This document shows, piece by piece, positions 24,135-33,115 of a stretch of 64,000 nucleotides of DNA. The DNA is taken from NCBI GenBank assembly GCA_963706605.1, contig OY970165.1, positions 1,054,001-1,118,000 of the forward strand, in the 5' to 3' direction. The translations under genes were made by a program, and so were the position numbers. The notes under the pieces were generated by a model that did not search any database, was not told the DNA's origin, and saw nothing but the letters and a program-made list of their open reading frames with translations. Position 1 is the stretch's first letter, and each line of letters starts with the position of its first letter. The DNA comes from VRUE01 sp963706605 (GTDB lineage: Bacteria; Actinomycetota; Thermoleophilia; Solirubrobacterales; 70-9).

Positions 24135-25664
24135 TCAGCGCCGAAAATTCGGGGACCTCTGGGAATCGACGCACGCTAATGCAACGAGCAGCAGTGGATA
24201 AAACCAGACGATGTAGAGGTAGAACCAGTGCTCAGCGGTGAGCTGCAAGCCGATTAGGAGCGCGGCGCTCAGCGCGGCCACTTGGGTGAGCGTCTTGCGT
24301 TTCGGCCAGAAGGCAAAGCTGATGGCAAGGGCGCCAACGGCAGCGAGAATTGCTATCCGCAGCGGCTCCAGACTCGGGACCTGGCCCCAGATGCTGAAGG
24401 GGGAGTCGCGGTCGGACTGGTAGGCGATCGTGCGGTTGTAGAAGGTGTGGAGGCCCGGGTCGAGCGCGGGCCAGAGCATCAGCAATGCCACCGTCGCGAG
24501 GAAGGCCAGGACGAACCAGCGAGCCCGGCCCCGATAGGTGGTGAGCATCGGGGCGAGGACGAGCGGGGCGAACTTCGTCAGAGCCGCAAGGGCCGCGAGC
24601 GCTCCTCGTGCGGCCGGGCGGGCGAGGACGAGCAGGGTCGCTACGAGCAGCGCGCCGACGAGGGCGTCGTTGGAGTTCGACTCGAGGGCGTAGGCGGTGT
24701 AGGGGTAAGCGGTCCAGCCGAAGACGAGAGTGGCGGCGAGCTTGCGGCCCTGCGGGCCGGGGCGGATACGGATGCCGAGCAGGATCAGGAAACCGAAGGT
24801 GAGGAGGTCGAAGGCGACCGCGGCGCCATGTGCGGCGGGGAGATCGTCCCAGCTACCGTGCCAGGGCCAGATCGCCTCGAACGGGACGTAGGCGACGTAG
24901 TTGACCGGACCATAGGTGTCGCCCTGAGAGACGTCTTCGGGAAAATTGTCGTAGAGCGGTTCGCCGTGGGTGATGCGGTCGGCGCCGACCACGCCGGCGT
25001 AGCCGACGTCGATGGCTCCGGAGTCGGCAATGTTGAGACCGACCCGGAAGCCGAGCAGGAAGAGGGCGGCGATCAACAGCCAGGCCGCCGGCCAGGTCGG
25101 CCGGATTCCCTCACCCCTACCGCGCACGCCGATCCAGAGCGCCCTGCCGAGCAGATAGAGAAGCACCGGATACTGGAGCGGGACCGAGACGCCGATCTCG
25201 GCCCGGTTGAAGAAGTAGTTGGAGACGCCGAAGCCGAGCAGGACCAGCAGGTCGAGGCTGGCGACTCGCCAGGGGCGGCGCCAGTCGAGCAAGCCGACCA
25301 AGAAGAGCACGCACAGCGGCAGGAAGACATAGGGCGCGTTGAGCTTGTGGCCAAATGCGCCGGAGTAACCGCGAGCCATCTTCCACCCGATCTGGTACCC
25401 GGTCCAGGACTCGCGGACCATCCCGGTCTGGGGGTCGACCAGGACCAGCGCCACCTCCTCCCCAGCGGCGAAATACCCCACCTCCCAGTTGCCGTCGACG
25501 ATCGAGGCGCTGTGCGAAAGCGCCCCGTTCTTCCCCTGCTCCTCGATCACCTTCGCGTCGCGGTTTGCGGCCCGCACCGCTTCCGCTTCATTCAGCTCGG
25601 CCGCGTTCGCCGTCGTGGGCAGCAGCAGGAAGAGGGCCGCCAGAACCGGCAGCGCGAGCTTCAC
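24135..25664 (-). CDS. Polytopic membrane protein, glycosyltransferase 87/DUF2029-like
   Basis: 509 aa from the GTG at 25664 (GTGA overlap with the phosphodiesterase stop). Signal-like first segment (VKLALPVLAALFLLLPTTANA), an exterior domain of about 80 residues (DGNWEVGYFAAGEEVALVLVD), then ten or more membrane helices. The loop with ITHGEPLYDNFPEDVSQGDTYGPVNYVAYVPFE resembles GT-C mannosyltransferase-type loops with acidic residues, and ALTKFAPLVLAPML is typical of DUF2029/GT87. Likely uses a polyprenyl-phosphate sugar outside the membrane. Coupled to the upstream gene, so they may act on the same polymer or lipid. Confidence 0.75.
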   Translation of the reverse strand: MKLALPVLAALFLLLPTTANAAELNEAEAVRAANRDAKVIEEQGKNGALSHSASIVDGNWEVGYFAAGEEVALVLVDPQTGMVRESWTGYQIGWKMARGYSGAFGHKLNAPYVFLPLCVLFLVGLLDWRRPWRVASLDLLVLLGFGVSNYFFNRAEIGVSVPLQYPVLLYLLGRALWIGVRGRGEGIRPTWPAAWLLIAALFLLGFRVGLNIADSGAIDVGYAGVVGADRITHGEPLYDNFPEDVSQGDTYGPVNYVAYVPFEAIWPWHGSWDDLPAAHGAAVAFDLLTFGFLILLGIRIRPGPQGRKLAATLVFGWTAYPYTAYALESNSNDALVGALLVATLLVLARPAARGALAALAALTKFAPLVLAPMLTTYRGRARWFVLAFLATVALLMLWPALDPGLHTFYNRTIAYQSDRDSPFSIWGQVPSLEPLRIAILAAVGALAISFAFWPKRKTLTQVAALSAALLIGLQLTAEHWFYLYIVWFYPLLLVALACVDSQRSPNFRR

Positions 25665-27181
25665 AGGCCGAAGTGCTCCAGCACCACCGGTGCCACGTCG
25701 CGCAGGGCCCACTGCTCGCGTTCCGTCGGATCGGCGGGGCCGCAACCGACGAAGAGAAGCGGACCGAGAGAGTCGTCACGGTGCAGGGAGCCGTGGCTAC
25801 CGCCGCCGGCGTGACTGACGCCGCCCCAATCGACGGCCTCATAGCTGGGCGCGAGGGAGACGACGAAGTCACCGGCGTGGGGTGCCGTCAGGGCGGCAAA
25901 GACACGGCTCAGCGGATCCGGGTACTCATCGCTGCGGATCCGCCCATCCTCCAAGACCGCCTCGAGGACTCCTGGGTCGCCCTCCAGGTCCCAGCGGCCG
26001 CCGCGCAGATCCTCGACATCGGTGCCGGGGCGGAAGCGCAGCTGCGCACCACCACGCTCCACCACCGCGCTCACCGGCCGGGCCGCCGGCATCCCCGCTC
26101 CGCTCCGCAGCAGAGGGGACTCGACGTCATCCTCCAGCCAGCAGACGAAATCGACCCCATCGATCTCTCCGAGGCGCAGCGAGACCTCGCGATGCTGCGC
26201 CCGCTCGCCCTCGCCGGGCAGCAGGTAGACGTGGGCGGCGCGACCGGTCGGGCTGACCGCGAGCTGCGCCAGCTCCGGGCGGTCGTCGGAGGGCGCCAGC
26301 ACCGTCCACTCACGGCCCAGCAGCTCGGCGAGGGGAAGGCCTCTGGTGACCGGCGACTGGGCGTGGTCGGAGAGCAGGATCAACGCGTGGTCGGCGAGGA
26401 ACTCGTCCAGGCCGCCCGCCTCCTCGATCAGCTTCGAGAAGCAATGGTCGGCCTTGGCGATCGACTCGACGCTGGCCTCGGGGCCGTGACGGTGCGAGTA
26501 GTTGTCGTTGTCGGGAAGGGAGAAGAGAAGGAAGTCGTAGTCGCCGTTTCGCTCCAGCTCAGCCGCACAGCAGGCCGAGTAGCCGTCGCGGTTGCCCGGG
26601 ATCGAGGACGGTTTGCAGGGCACCTCGCGGCTGGCGTAGAGGTCGCCGTAGAAGAGCTCGGCCGGTCCCCAGGTGTGATGGCGGAACTTGAGCCGGGTAG
26701 TCTCGACCGCGCGGCGCAGCAGACCCTCCAACGAGACCTGGTGGCGATGTCTGCCGCGGTAGATGAGGAACGGCGTGCAGGCGGTCCGCACGTCGGCGTC
26801 GTCCAGGCGCTCGAAGAGGGTCTCGGCATCGGGGTCGAGGTGGGCGAGGTTCATGTTGTAGACAACGTCGTAGAGCGCCCTGAAGACGCCGACCGTGCGC
26901 GTCGCCTCCAGCGAGGAGCCATAGTCGACGTAGCGTCGCTCCAGCCGGTGGTACCAGTTCATGCCGCTGATCCCGTGCCGGTCGGCGGCGACCCCGGTGA
27001 CCATCTCGGCGCAGGCGACCGGGGTGACCGACGGGAAGCTCGAGACGCAGTCCGGGATCAACGTGCCGCGCTCCAGCAGTGCCCCGAAGGTGGGGGCCCG
27101 GCCGGCGCCGACCGCGCGTTCCAGCATGTCGGTGCGCAGCGAATCGACATAGGTGAGGACCAGCTTCGACTTCGCGGGCAT
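25661..27181 (-). CDS. Alkaline-phosphatase-superfamily phosphodiesterase
   Basis: 506 aa from the ATG at 27181 (MPAKSKLVLTYVDSLRTDML). Motifs fit nucleotide pyrophosphatase/phosphodiesterases: an Asp near the N-terminus, a Ser/Thr nucleophile in SSFPSVTPVACAEMVTG, metal ligands in DNDNYSHRHGPE and LSDHAQSP, and a C-terminal SHAGGGSHGSLH. No signal peptide is seen, so it may be cytoplasmic. Substrate unknown. Translation is coupled to the membrane glycosyltransferase-like gene downstream. Confidence 0.85.
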   Translation of the reverse strand: MPAKSKLVLTYVDSLRTDMLERAVGAGRAPTFGALLERGTLIPDCVSSFPSVTPVACAEMVTGVAADRHGISGMNWYHRLERRYVDYGSSLEATRTVGVFRALYDVVYNMNLAHLDPDAETLFERLDDADVRTACTPFLIYRGRHRHQVSLEGLLRRAVETTRLKFRHHTWGPAELFYGDLYASREVPCKPSSIPGNRDGYSACCAAELERNGDYDFLLFSLPDNDNYSHRHGPEASVESIAKADHCFSKLIEEAGGLDEFLADHALILLSDHAQSPVTRGLPLAELLGREWTVLAPSDDRPELAQLAVSPTGRAAHVYLLPGEGERAQHREVSLRLGEIDGVDFVCWLEDDVESPLLRSGAGMPAARPVSAVVERGGAQLRFRPGTDVEDLRGGRWDLEGDPGVLEAVLEDGRIRSDEYPDPLSRVFAALTAPHAGDFVVSLAPSYEAVDWGGVSHAGGGSHGSLHRDDSLGPLLFVGCGPADPTEREQWALRDVAPVVLEHFGL

Positions 27182-27228
27182 CGCCAGCGAATGATGAAGG
27201 GCGGCGCCGATTGGCGATCGATCGGCTG

Positions 27229-27663
27229 CTAGCGAAGGACGCGCAGGCCGGCGTGTTTGCGCTGAGCACGCCGATGGCGGGCGAAGCCGAGCCAAGCGAG
27301 GACGATCAAGACAAGCAAGGTGAGGACGGGGAGGAGGAGCGCCGCGGCGACGACGATCAGCGCCGCCAGCGAGACGAGAAAGCCGAGCGCCCCGGCGCGG
27401 CCCCCCTCGCGGCGGCCGGCGCCACTGACGACGTCGCTGATCACGAGGCAGCCGGCGGCGGCGCCGGCCAGGCAGAAGAGAGCGCCCAGCGGGGTGCCCA
27501 GGTCGGCCGCTCCGGCCAGCAAGATCCCGACCACGAGGCCGATCACGGCCGCGAGCAGCACCATGCGGCCACGCGCCGAGCCGCGCGTGCCGGTGGTGCC
27601 GGCAAGCATCCCGATCGCGATGCCGATGCCCAGCTCGAGGCCGGCTCCTTCGAAGAAGCTCAC
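27229..27663 (-). CDS. Small integral membrane protein (hypothetical)
   Basis: 144 aa from a GTG at 27663. Four hydrophobic segments: GIGIAIGMLAG, MVLLAAVIGLVVGILLAGAA, LGALFCLAGAAAGCLVISDVV and FLVSLAALIVVAAALLLPVLTLLVLIVL-type at the end (the last could be two helices), then a basic C-terminus RHRRAQRKHAGLRVLR. I recognise no family. It is 47 nt upstream of the phosphodiesterase and divergent from the aminotransferase, 22 bp away. Confidence 0.7.
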   Translation of the reverse strand: MSFFEGAGLELGIGIAIGMLAGTTGTRGSARGRMVLLAAVIGLVVGILLAGAADLGTPLGALFCLAGAAAGCLVISDVVSGAGRREGGRAGALGFLVSLAALIVVAAALLLPVLTLLVLIVLAWLGFARHRRAQRKHAGLRVLR

Positions 27664-27685
27664 GGCGAAAACCTACACTCCATGG

Positions 27686-29065
27686 ATGGAAGAGACGCCT
27701 CACCGGCGGCGCGCCCACATGCGCACCCGCGACCTGGAGCGCTACGCGGGCCTGTTTGCGGAACGCACCGGGGTGATGCGGTCCTCGGCGATGCGCGACC
27801 TGATGGCGATCACCGCTCGGCCTGAGGTCATCTCGCTGGCGGGGGGGCTGCCCGACACCTCGACCTTCCCGGCCGCGACGTTCGCGGCGCAAATGACCCG
27901 GATCGCCCAAGAGTCGGCGGCAGAGGCCCTCCAGTACGGGCCGACCGAGGGCTTCGCCGAGACCGTCGACTGCATAGTCGAGGTGATGGGCGCGGAGGGC
28001 ATGCTGCCCGACCCCGACGACGTCATCGTCACGACCGGAGGCCAGCAGGCGATCGACCTGATCTGCAAGACGCTGATCGATCCCGGCGACGTGGTGATCT
28101 GCGAGGCCCCGACCTATCCCGGTGCGGTGCCGGTCTTCTGCAGCTACCAGGCCGAGACGATCCAGATCGAGTGTGACGAAGACGGGATGCGGGTCGAGGA
28201 GCTGGAAGGCGTGCTGGCAAGGCTCGACGGTGAAGGTCGCCGGCCGAAATTCGTCTACTCCGTCCCGAGCTTCCAGAACCCGGCCGGGGTGACGCTCTCA
28301 TTGCAACGCCGGCAGCGTTTGGTCGAGCTGGCCCGGCAGCGGGAGCTGCTCGTGGTTGAGGACAACCCCTACGGCCTGTTGCGGTTCAGCGGCGAGCCGC
28401 TGCCGCCGCTCTACCAGCTCGACGGCGGCGACTTCGTCATCTACGTCAGCACCTTCTCAAAGATCCTCTCCCCCGGCATCCGGCTCGGCTGGGCCGTGGC
28501 GCCCCCACCGGTGATGGAGAAGATCGTGGTCGGCAAGCAGGCATCCGACCTCTGCACCTCGACCTTGACCCAGTATTTCGTGCGCGAGTACTTCGCCGAA
28601 GGGCGGTGGCGGGAGTACGTCGACAGCCTGGCCGAGATCTACCGCGGCCGCCGCGACACGATGGTCGACGCGCTGCGCGAGCACTTCCCCCCGCAGGCGA
28701 CCTGGACCGAGCCCGAGGGCGGCCTCTTCATCTGGGCGACCCTGCCCGACTACATCGACACCGGCGACCTGCTGGCAAAGGCGCTGCGGGAGGACGTCGC
28801 CTTCGTCCCCGGCCAGGCCGCCTACGTCGAAGAGGGCAGGGGACGCAGCTCGATGCGGCTGAACTTCTCCGGAGTGAACGACGAGGAGATCCGCGAGGGT
28901 GTCCGTCGGATCGGCAAGACGATCGCCGATCAGGTCGAGCTCTACGGGGCGCTCACAGGCGAGCGCGATGCGGTACCGCCGGCCGAGCCGAAGCCGGCCG
29001 CTGCTGAGCAAGAAGGACAGGCCGACGTGCTCCCGTTCCGCAAGGCCGGCGAGGGCTCGGGTTGA
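27686..29065 (+). CDS. PLP-dependent aminotransferase, class I/II (LysN/2-aminoadipate type)
   Basis: 459 aa from the ATG at 27686; an ATG at 27719 is also possible. Has ISLAGGLPDTSTFP, VTTGGQQAIDLI, EAPTYPGAV, VPSFQNPAGVTLS, VEDNPYGLLRF, the PLP lysine in STFSKILSPGIRLGW and the C-terminal SSMRLNFSG. This subgroup includes 2-aminoadipate and aromatic or branched-chain aminotransferases. A Pro/Ala/Glu-rich tail of about 35 residues is extra. The next gene, a D-Ala-D-Ala ligase homologue, starts within its stop codon. Confidence 0.9.
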   Translation: MEETPHRRRAHMRTRDLERYAGLFAERTGVMRSSAMRDLMAITARPEVISLAGGLPDTSTFPAATFAAQMTRIAQESAAEALQYGPTEGFAETVDCIVEVMGAEGMLPDPDDVIVTTGGQQAIDLICKTLIDPGDVVICEAPTYPGAVPVFCSYQAETIQIECDEDGMRVEELEGVLARLDGEGRRPKFVYSVPSFQNPAGVTLSLQRRQRLVELARQRELLVVEDNPYGLLRFSGEPLPPLYQLDGGDFVIYVSTFSKILSPGIRLGWAVAPPPVMEKIVVGKQASDLCTSTLTQYFVREYFAEGRWREYVDSLAEIYRGRRDTMVDALREHFPPQATWTEPEGGLFIWATLPDYIDTGDLLAKALREDVAFVPGQAAYVEEGRGRSSMRLNFSGVNDEEIREGVRRIGKTIADQVELYGALTGERDAVPPAEPKPAAAEQEGQADVLPFRKAGEGSG

Positions 29066-29994
29066 AGGTCGCGGTCCTGAAGGGCGGCCGGTCGCTGGAG
29101 CGCGGCGTCTCGCTGCGCTCGGGGGCGCGGGTCGAGGATGCGCTGGCGGGGCTCGGCCATGAGCCGCTCGCTATCGACGCCGGCAGCGACCTCGTCAAGC
29201 GGTTGGTCAACGAGGAGCCCGACGTCGCCTTCGTCGCCATGCACGGGCTCGGCGGTGAGGACGGCACCGTGCAGGAGCTGCTGGAGATCCTCGGCATCCC
29301 CTTCACCGGACCCGGCGTCGCAGCCTGCGGGCGCTGCATCGACAAGGTGCTGGCCAAGCAGGAGCTACGCGACGCCGGTGTCCCCACCCCGGACTGGTTC
29401 GCCTTCAACGAGACCGCGTTCCGCGAGCTGGGCGCCGCCGACGCCCTTGACAACCTGGAGGAGCGGCTCGGGTTCCCACTCGTCGTCAAGCCAAGCCGCG
29501 GTGGCTCGGCGCTCGGGGTGAAGTTCGCGGCGAGCTGGTTTGAGGTGCCGGAGGCGCTCGTATCCGCTTTCAGCTACGACAGCCGGGTGCTATTGGAGCG
29601 CTTCGTCGATGGCCGTGAGCTGGCCGTGAGCGTGCTTGGCACAGAGCCGCTGCCGGTGGTTGAAGCGATCCCCAGCGGCGGCGATCGCTACGACTTCGAG
29701 GCGCGCTACGAGATCGGGCGCACCGAGTTCGTCTGTCCGGCGAAACTCGGTGGAGAGGATTCGTCCGCGGTGACGGCGGCGGCGCTCGGCGCCTATGAGG
29801 CGCTTGGCTGCTCCGGCTTCTCGCGCGTCGACCTAATCCTTGCCGAGGACGGGCCGCAGGTGCTCGAGGTGAATGCGATCCCAGGGTTGACCGACACCAG
29901 TCTCCTCCCCCAGTCCGCCGAGGCCGCCGGAATGTCCTTCGAGGGGCTGGTCGAGCGGATTCTCGAGCTGGCGCTGAAGCCCGCTGCCGCCTAG
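29062..29994 (+). CDS. D-alanine--D-alanine ligase family protein, copy 1
   Basis: 310 aa from a TTG at 29062 overlapping the previous stop (TTGA). ATP-grasp fold with KGGRSLERGVSLRSG, HGLGGEDGTVQELLE, GVAACGRCIDKVLAK, VVKPSRGGSALGV and VLEVNAIPGLTDTSLLPQSA. The C-terminal signature resembles standard DdlB more than the second copy at 55271 does. It joins two D-alanines for peptidoglycan, or makes another dipeptide. Its coupling to an aminotransferase is unusual. It overlaps the convergent gene by 4 nt (CTAG). Confidence 0.88.
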   Translation: MKVAVLKGGRSLERGVSLRSGARVEDALAGLGHEPLAIDAGSDLVKRLVNEEPDVAFVAMHGLGGEDGTVQELLEILGIPFTGPGVAACGRCIDKVLAKQELRDAGVPTPDWFAFNETAFRELGAADALDNLEERLGFPLVVKPSRGGSALGVKFAASWFEVPEALVSAFSYDSRVLLERFVDGRELAVSVLGTEPLPVVEAIPSGGDRYDFEARYEIGRTEFVCPAKLGGEDSSAVTAAALGAYEALGCSGFSRVDLILAEDGPQVLEVNAIPGLTDTSLLPQSAEAAGMSFEGLVERILELALKPAAA

Positions 29995-30482
29995 GAATCT
30001 TCCTGGGCGAAGTCCTCGGGAGAGACCTCATCGAGGAACTCCTTGAACTTGTCGACGACCTCCTCGGTGTCCTCGACCTCATGCTCGAACTCGATCGCCG
30101 ACTCCTCGATCACCTCCTCCGCCGCGAAGATCGGTGCCGAGACCCGCACCGCTAGGGCGAGGGCATCGGAGGGACGCGAGTCGATCTCCAGCTCCGAGCC
30201 GTCGATCGAGACGGTGATCGACGCGTAGAAGGTGTTGTCACGCAGCTCGGTGACCGAGACTCGCTCGCATTTGGCGTCGAGCTGTTCGAGCACGTCGGAG
30301 AGCAGGTCATGGGTCATCGGCCGTGGCGTCGACGCCCCCTGGAGCTTCATCAGGATCGCGGCTGCCTCGGGATGCCCGATCCAGATCGGCAGGAACCGGT
30401 TGCCGTCAACCGTCTTCAACAAAACGATCGGCTGCTTGCCGACCATGTCAAAGCTAACCCCGTAGATCTGCATCTGCTGCAA
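29991..30482 (-). CDS. Bifunctional nuclease (BFN/DUF151) family protein
   Basis: 163 aa. N-terminal DUF151 domain: QIYGVSFDMVGKQPIVLLK, FLPIWIGHPEAAAI, TRPMTHDLL-type (RPMTHDLLSDVL) and SRPSDALALAVR. An acidic tail of about 40 residues follows, similar to other actinobacterial members. The plant homologue has DNase/RNase activity; the bacterial role is not settled. It lies 82 nt from the tRNA-Ile gene on the same strand. Confidence 0.88.
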   Translation of the reverse strand: MQQMQIYGVSFDMVGKQPIVLLKTVDGNRFLPIWIGHPEAAAILMKLQGASTPRPMTHDLLSDVLEQLDAKCERVSVTELRDNTFYASITVSIDGSELEIDSRPSDALALAVRVSAPIFAAEEVIEESAIEFEHEVEDTEEVVDKFKEFLDEVSPEDFAQEDS

Positions 30483-30564
30483 AATTCGCTCCGCGCCGAG
30501 GTGGATCGCCCATTATAGGTAGGGGCCTCGGGTGCTTGAGCGGGGATGGCGCTCGCCACGGCAG

Positions 30565-30638
<74 letters not shown>

Positions 30639-30650
30639 AAGGCGAGGGCG

Positions 30651-30656
30651 ATGATA
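30651..30656 (-). promoter_or_regulatory. Promoter -10 hexamer of tRNA-Ile
   Basis: Reads TATCAT on the minus strand, 12 nt before the first base of the tRNA. Spacing matches the tRNA-Lys promoter. It lies between the parB stop and the tRNA, so the tRNA has its own promoter. No clear -35 hexamer. Confidence 0.5.
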
Positions 30657-30686
30657 GCGGCCGGGTGCACCGCTCGCGCGACGTGC

Positions 30687-31577
30687 TCAAGCGCGCTTGC
30701 GGGCCAGATCGTCGGCCAGGGCCAGGGCCTCGTCAAGGTCGGCGAGGCGGATCTCGACCGCCACCTCCCCACCCCGAGGCCGCACCTTGACCTCATGACC
30801 GAGGACCGACTCGAGGCGATCTGCCGCGTCGCGCATCGCGGCGGCCTCCTCGGCGCTGATTCCGTTTCCGGACCCTCTCCGCTGTTTTGGCTGGCTGGCC
30901 AGCTTAACTCTGTTCTCGGTCTCCCGCACCGACCAACCACCCTTCACCGCATCGCGGGCGAGGCGGCGGCGGACGTCGTTGCCGGTGACCCCGAGAAGCG
31001 CGCGTCCGTGGCCCTCGCTGAGCTCGCCGGACTCGAGCAGCGCAAGTGCCTCCTCGGGCAGGTCGAGGAGGCGGATCAGGTTGGAGACAGCGGGGCGGCT
31101 GCGCCCGACACGGCGGGCCAGGTCCTCTTTGGAGAGACCCAGGTCCTCGACCAGGGCGGCGCAGGCGCGTGCCTCCTCGACCGGGTTGAGGTCCTCGCGG
31201 ACCATGTTCTCGATCAGCGCCATCTGCAGGCGCTCGGCGTGCTCGGAGTCGCGGACGATCGCGGGGACCTTCTCCAAACCGGCCTGCTGCGCCGCTCGCC
31301 AGCGGCGCTCGCCGGCGATCAGCTCATAGCTGCCGTCGTGGAGGGGGCGGACCAGCAGGGGTTGGACGACGCCGCTGCTCTCGATCGAGCTGGCGAGGCC
31401 GGCGAGGGCTTCGGGATCGAAATTGGTGCGCGGCTGTTTCGGGTTGGGCTTGATCAGCGCGACCGGGAGCTCGCGCAGGTCGCCGACGTCCTCGGTGGCG
31501 CTCTCGGGAAGGATCGCGGCGAGGCCGCGGCCCATGCCGCGCTTTGCGGCTTTTCCCCCTTTCGGGGCGCTAGCCAC
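30687..31577 (-). CDS. parB: Chromosome partitioning protein ParB
   Basis: 296 aa from the GTG at 31577, overlapping the parA stop by 8 nt. N-terminal MGRGLAAIL, CTP-binding box GERRWRAAQQAGL, ENMVREDLNP, helix-turn-helix KEDLARRVGRSRPAVSNLIRLL and GHGRALLG, then a dimerisation region at the C-terminus. Binds parS, spreads as a CTP clamp and works with ParA to segregate origins. A parS-like site lies 3.4 kb away at 34951. Confidence 0.96.
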   Translation of the reverse strand: MASAPKGGKAAKRGMGRGLAAILPESATEDVGDLRELPVALIKPNPKQPRTNFDPEALAGLASSIESSGVVQPLLVRPLHDGSYELIAGERRWRAAQQAGLEKVPAIVRDSEHAERLQMALIENMVREDLNPVEEARACAALVEDLGLSKEDLARRVGRSRPAVSNLIRLLDLPEEALALLESGELSEGHGRALLGVTGNDVRRRLARDAVKGGWSVRETENRVKLASQPKQRRGSGNGISAEEAAAMRDAADRLESVLGHEVKVRPRGGEVAVEIRLADLDEALALADDLARKRA

Positions 31578-32328
31578 GGCCGACCAGCTCCTTGGCCAGC
31601 GCCTGATAAGCGGTTGCTCCACGCGAGGCCGGGGCGTGCTCGGTCACCGGCAGGCCGTAGCTCGGCGCCTCGGCGACCCTGACGCTGCGTGGTATGACCG
31701 TGTCGAAGACCATCTCGGGGAAATGCTCGCGCAGCTCCCGCTCCACGTCTTGGGCCAGGCGCGTGCGCTCATCGTGCATGGTGATCAACAGCCCCGACAC
31801 GTTCAGCGCCGGGTTCAGCTCGCGGCGAATCATCCCCAGCGTGTCAAGGAACTGGACCAGCCCCTCCAGCGCGAGGTACTCGGCCTGCACCGGCACGATC
31901 ACCCGATCGGCGGCGACCAGCGCGTTGACGCTGACCGGGCCCAGCGAGGGCGGACAGTCGAGCAACGTGAAGGCGAAGCGCTCGCGCAGCGGGCCGAGCC
32001 GTTCGCGCAGCCGCGTCTCGGAGTCGTCGAGGCGCGGCAGCTCGACCGCGGCGCCGGCCAGGTCGCGATTGGCGGGCACCAGCCAGAGGTTGTCGGGGCC
32101 CGCGGGGCGGGCGGCGGCGGCCACCGATACGTCGCCGATCAGGCAGTCGTAGGAGGAGGGATGCGCCTCGCGGTCGCCCCCCAACGCGACCGTCGCGTTG
32201 CATTGCGGGTCGAGGTCGACCAACAGCGTCTGCGAGCCGACGGCCGCGACGCAGGCGGTCAGGTTCACCGCGGTGGTCGTCTTGCCGACGCCGCCCTTCT
32301 GATTCGCAACCGCATAGACGAGGCCCAT
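31570..32328 (-). CDS. parA: Chromosome partitioning ATPase ParA (Soj)
   Basis: 252 aa. Deviant Walker A motif KGGVGKTTTAVNL, LLVDLDPQCNAT, LLDCPPSLGPVSVNAL and IPRSVRVAEAPSYG. Forms a nucleoid-bound gradient that moves ParB-parS complexes. The region upstream carries the second type A palindrome, starting 17 nt from its start codon. Confidence 0.96.
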   Translation of the reverse strand: MGLVYAVANQKGGVGKTTTAVNLTACVAAVGSQTLLVDLDPQCNATVALGGDREAHPSSYDCLIGDVSVAAAARPAGPDNLWLVPANRDLAGAAVELPRLDDSETRLRERLGPLRERFAFTLLDCPPSLGPVSVNALVAADRVIVPVQAEYLALEGLVQFLDTLGMIRRELNPALNVSGLLITMHDERTRLAQDVERELREHFPEMVFDTVIPRSVRVAEAPSYGLPVTEHAPASRGATAYQALAKELVGRG

Positions 32329-32344
32329 GTGACCCGCAGCCTAG

Positions 32345-32434
32345 TGAGATGGGATCGGGTGTCCCTCGCCCGGACTCGCTCGCTTCGCTCGCTCTGAGTA
32401 TCCGCCCGTTCGAGGGACACCCGATCCCATCTCA
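32345..32434. repeat. Type A constant-core palindrome, copy 2
   Basis: Arms 32345-32367 and 32412-32434 are perfect reverse complements (23 bp). Core 32368-32411 (44 nt) is identical to copy 1 at 19787-19830, and in the same orientation. In the 16 bp next to the core the arms differ from copy 1 at four pairs, and each change is compensated on the other arm; outside that they are unrelated. The right arm ends on the first base of the rsmG stop codon. There is no T tract on either side. Confidence 0.9.
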
Positions 32435-33115
32435 GCCGCGCGGGCGCTTCTTGGCCATCCCAGGGCGGCGCGGTAAGCCCTCGGGCGTAGGGCCGACCTT
32501 GCGAACGAGGTGCAGGTGACGGTGCTCACTGCCCGCGAAGGGGCCGACGTGGAGGATCTGCTCGGGGCGCATGGCGAGCTGCTCGGCCGCGTTTTCGAGC
32601 TGGTGCTCCTCGTCCGGGTTGCGTTTGCCCTTCCAGGCGATGAGAACTCCGTCTTCGCGGAGCAGCGGAGAGGCCAGCTCAGCGAGAGTCGAGAGACGGC
32701 CCACCGCTCGGGCGGTCACCGCGTCGTAGGAGTCGCGGCGATCGCCCGTTGCGAGCTCCTCGGAGCGGGCGTTGAGCACGGTCGCGTTGGTTATGCCGGC
32801 GGCGTCGATCGCTCGCTGGATGAACTCACACTTGCGGCTCACGGACTCGATCAGGTCAACACGGGCAGCAGGCAGCGCGACGGCGAGAACAAGACCCGGA
32901 AACCCAGCTCCAGAGCCAATATCAGCGATTCGATCCGCCTTGGCCAAGGCAGGAAACTCGAGGCCGGTGAGGCTGTCGGCGACGTGGACCTTCCAGGCCC
33001 TGTTCGGATCGGTGATCGAGCTGACCGAGGCTCGCTCGCTCGCGAGCAACCTCAGCACCTCTTGGAGCGCCCCTCGTTGCCGAGGGTCAAGCGACGCGGT
33101 TGGGTCGGGGGTCAC
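32432..33115 (-). CDS. rsmG: 16S rRNA (guanine-N7)-methyltransferase RsmG
   Basis: 227 aa from a GTG at 33115 overlapping the jag stop (GTGA). SAM-binding IADIGSGAGFPGLVLAVALP, then LIESVSRKCEFIQRA and TARAVGRLSTLAELASPLL. Methylates G527 of 16S rRNA (E. coli numbering). The C-terminus is basic (GMAKKRPRG). The type A palindrome follows the stop at once. Confidence 0.94.
   Translation of the reverse strand: MTPDPTASLDPRQRGALQEVLRLLASERASVSSITDPNRAWKVHVADSLTGLEFPALAKADRIADIGSGAGFPGLVLAVALPAARVDLIESVSRKCEFIQRAIDAAGITNATVLNARSEELATGDRRDSYDAVTARAVGRLSTLAELASPLLREDGVLIAWKGKRNPDEEHQLENAAEQLAMRPEQILHVGPFAGSEHRHLHLVRKVGPTPEGLPRRPGMAKKRPRG

Noticed and set aside
29996..30482. BFN protein as evidence for a defence island
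   Set aside because: DUF151 proteins are housekeeping in actinobacteria and neighbours are core genes.
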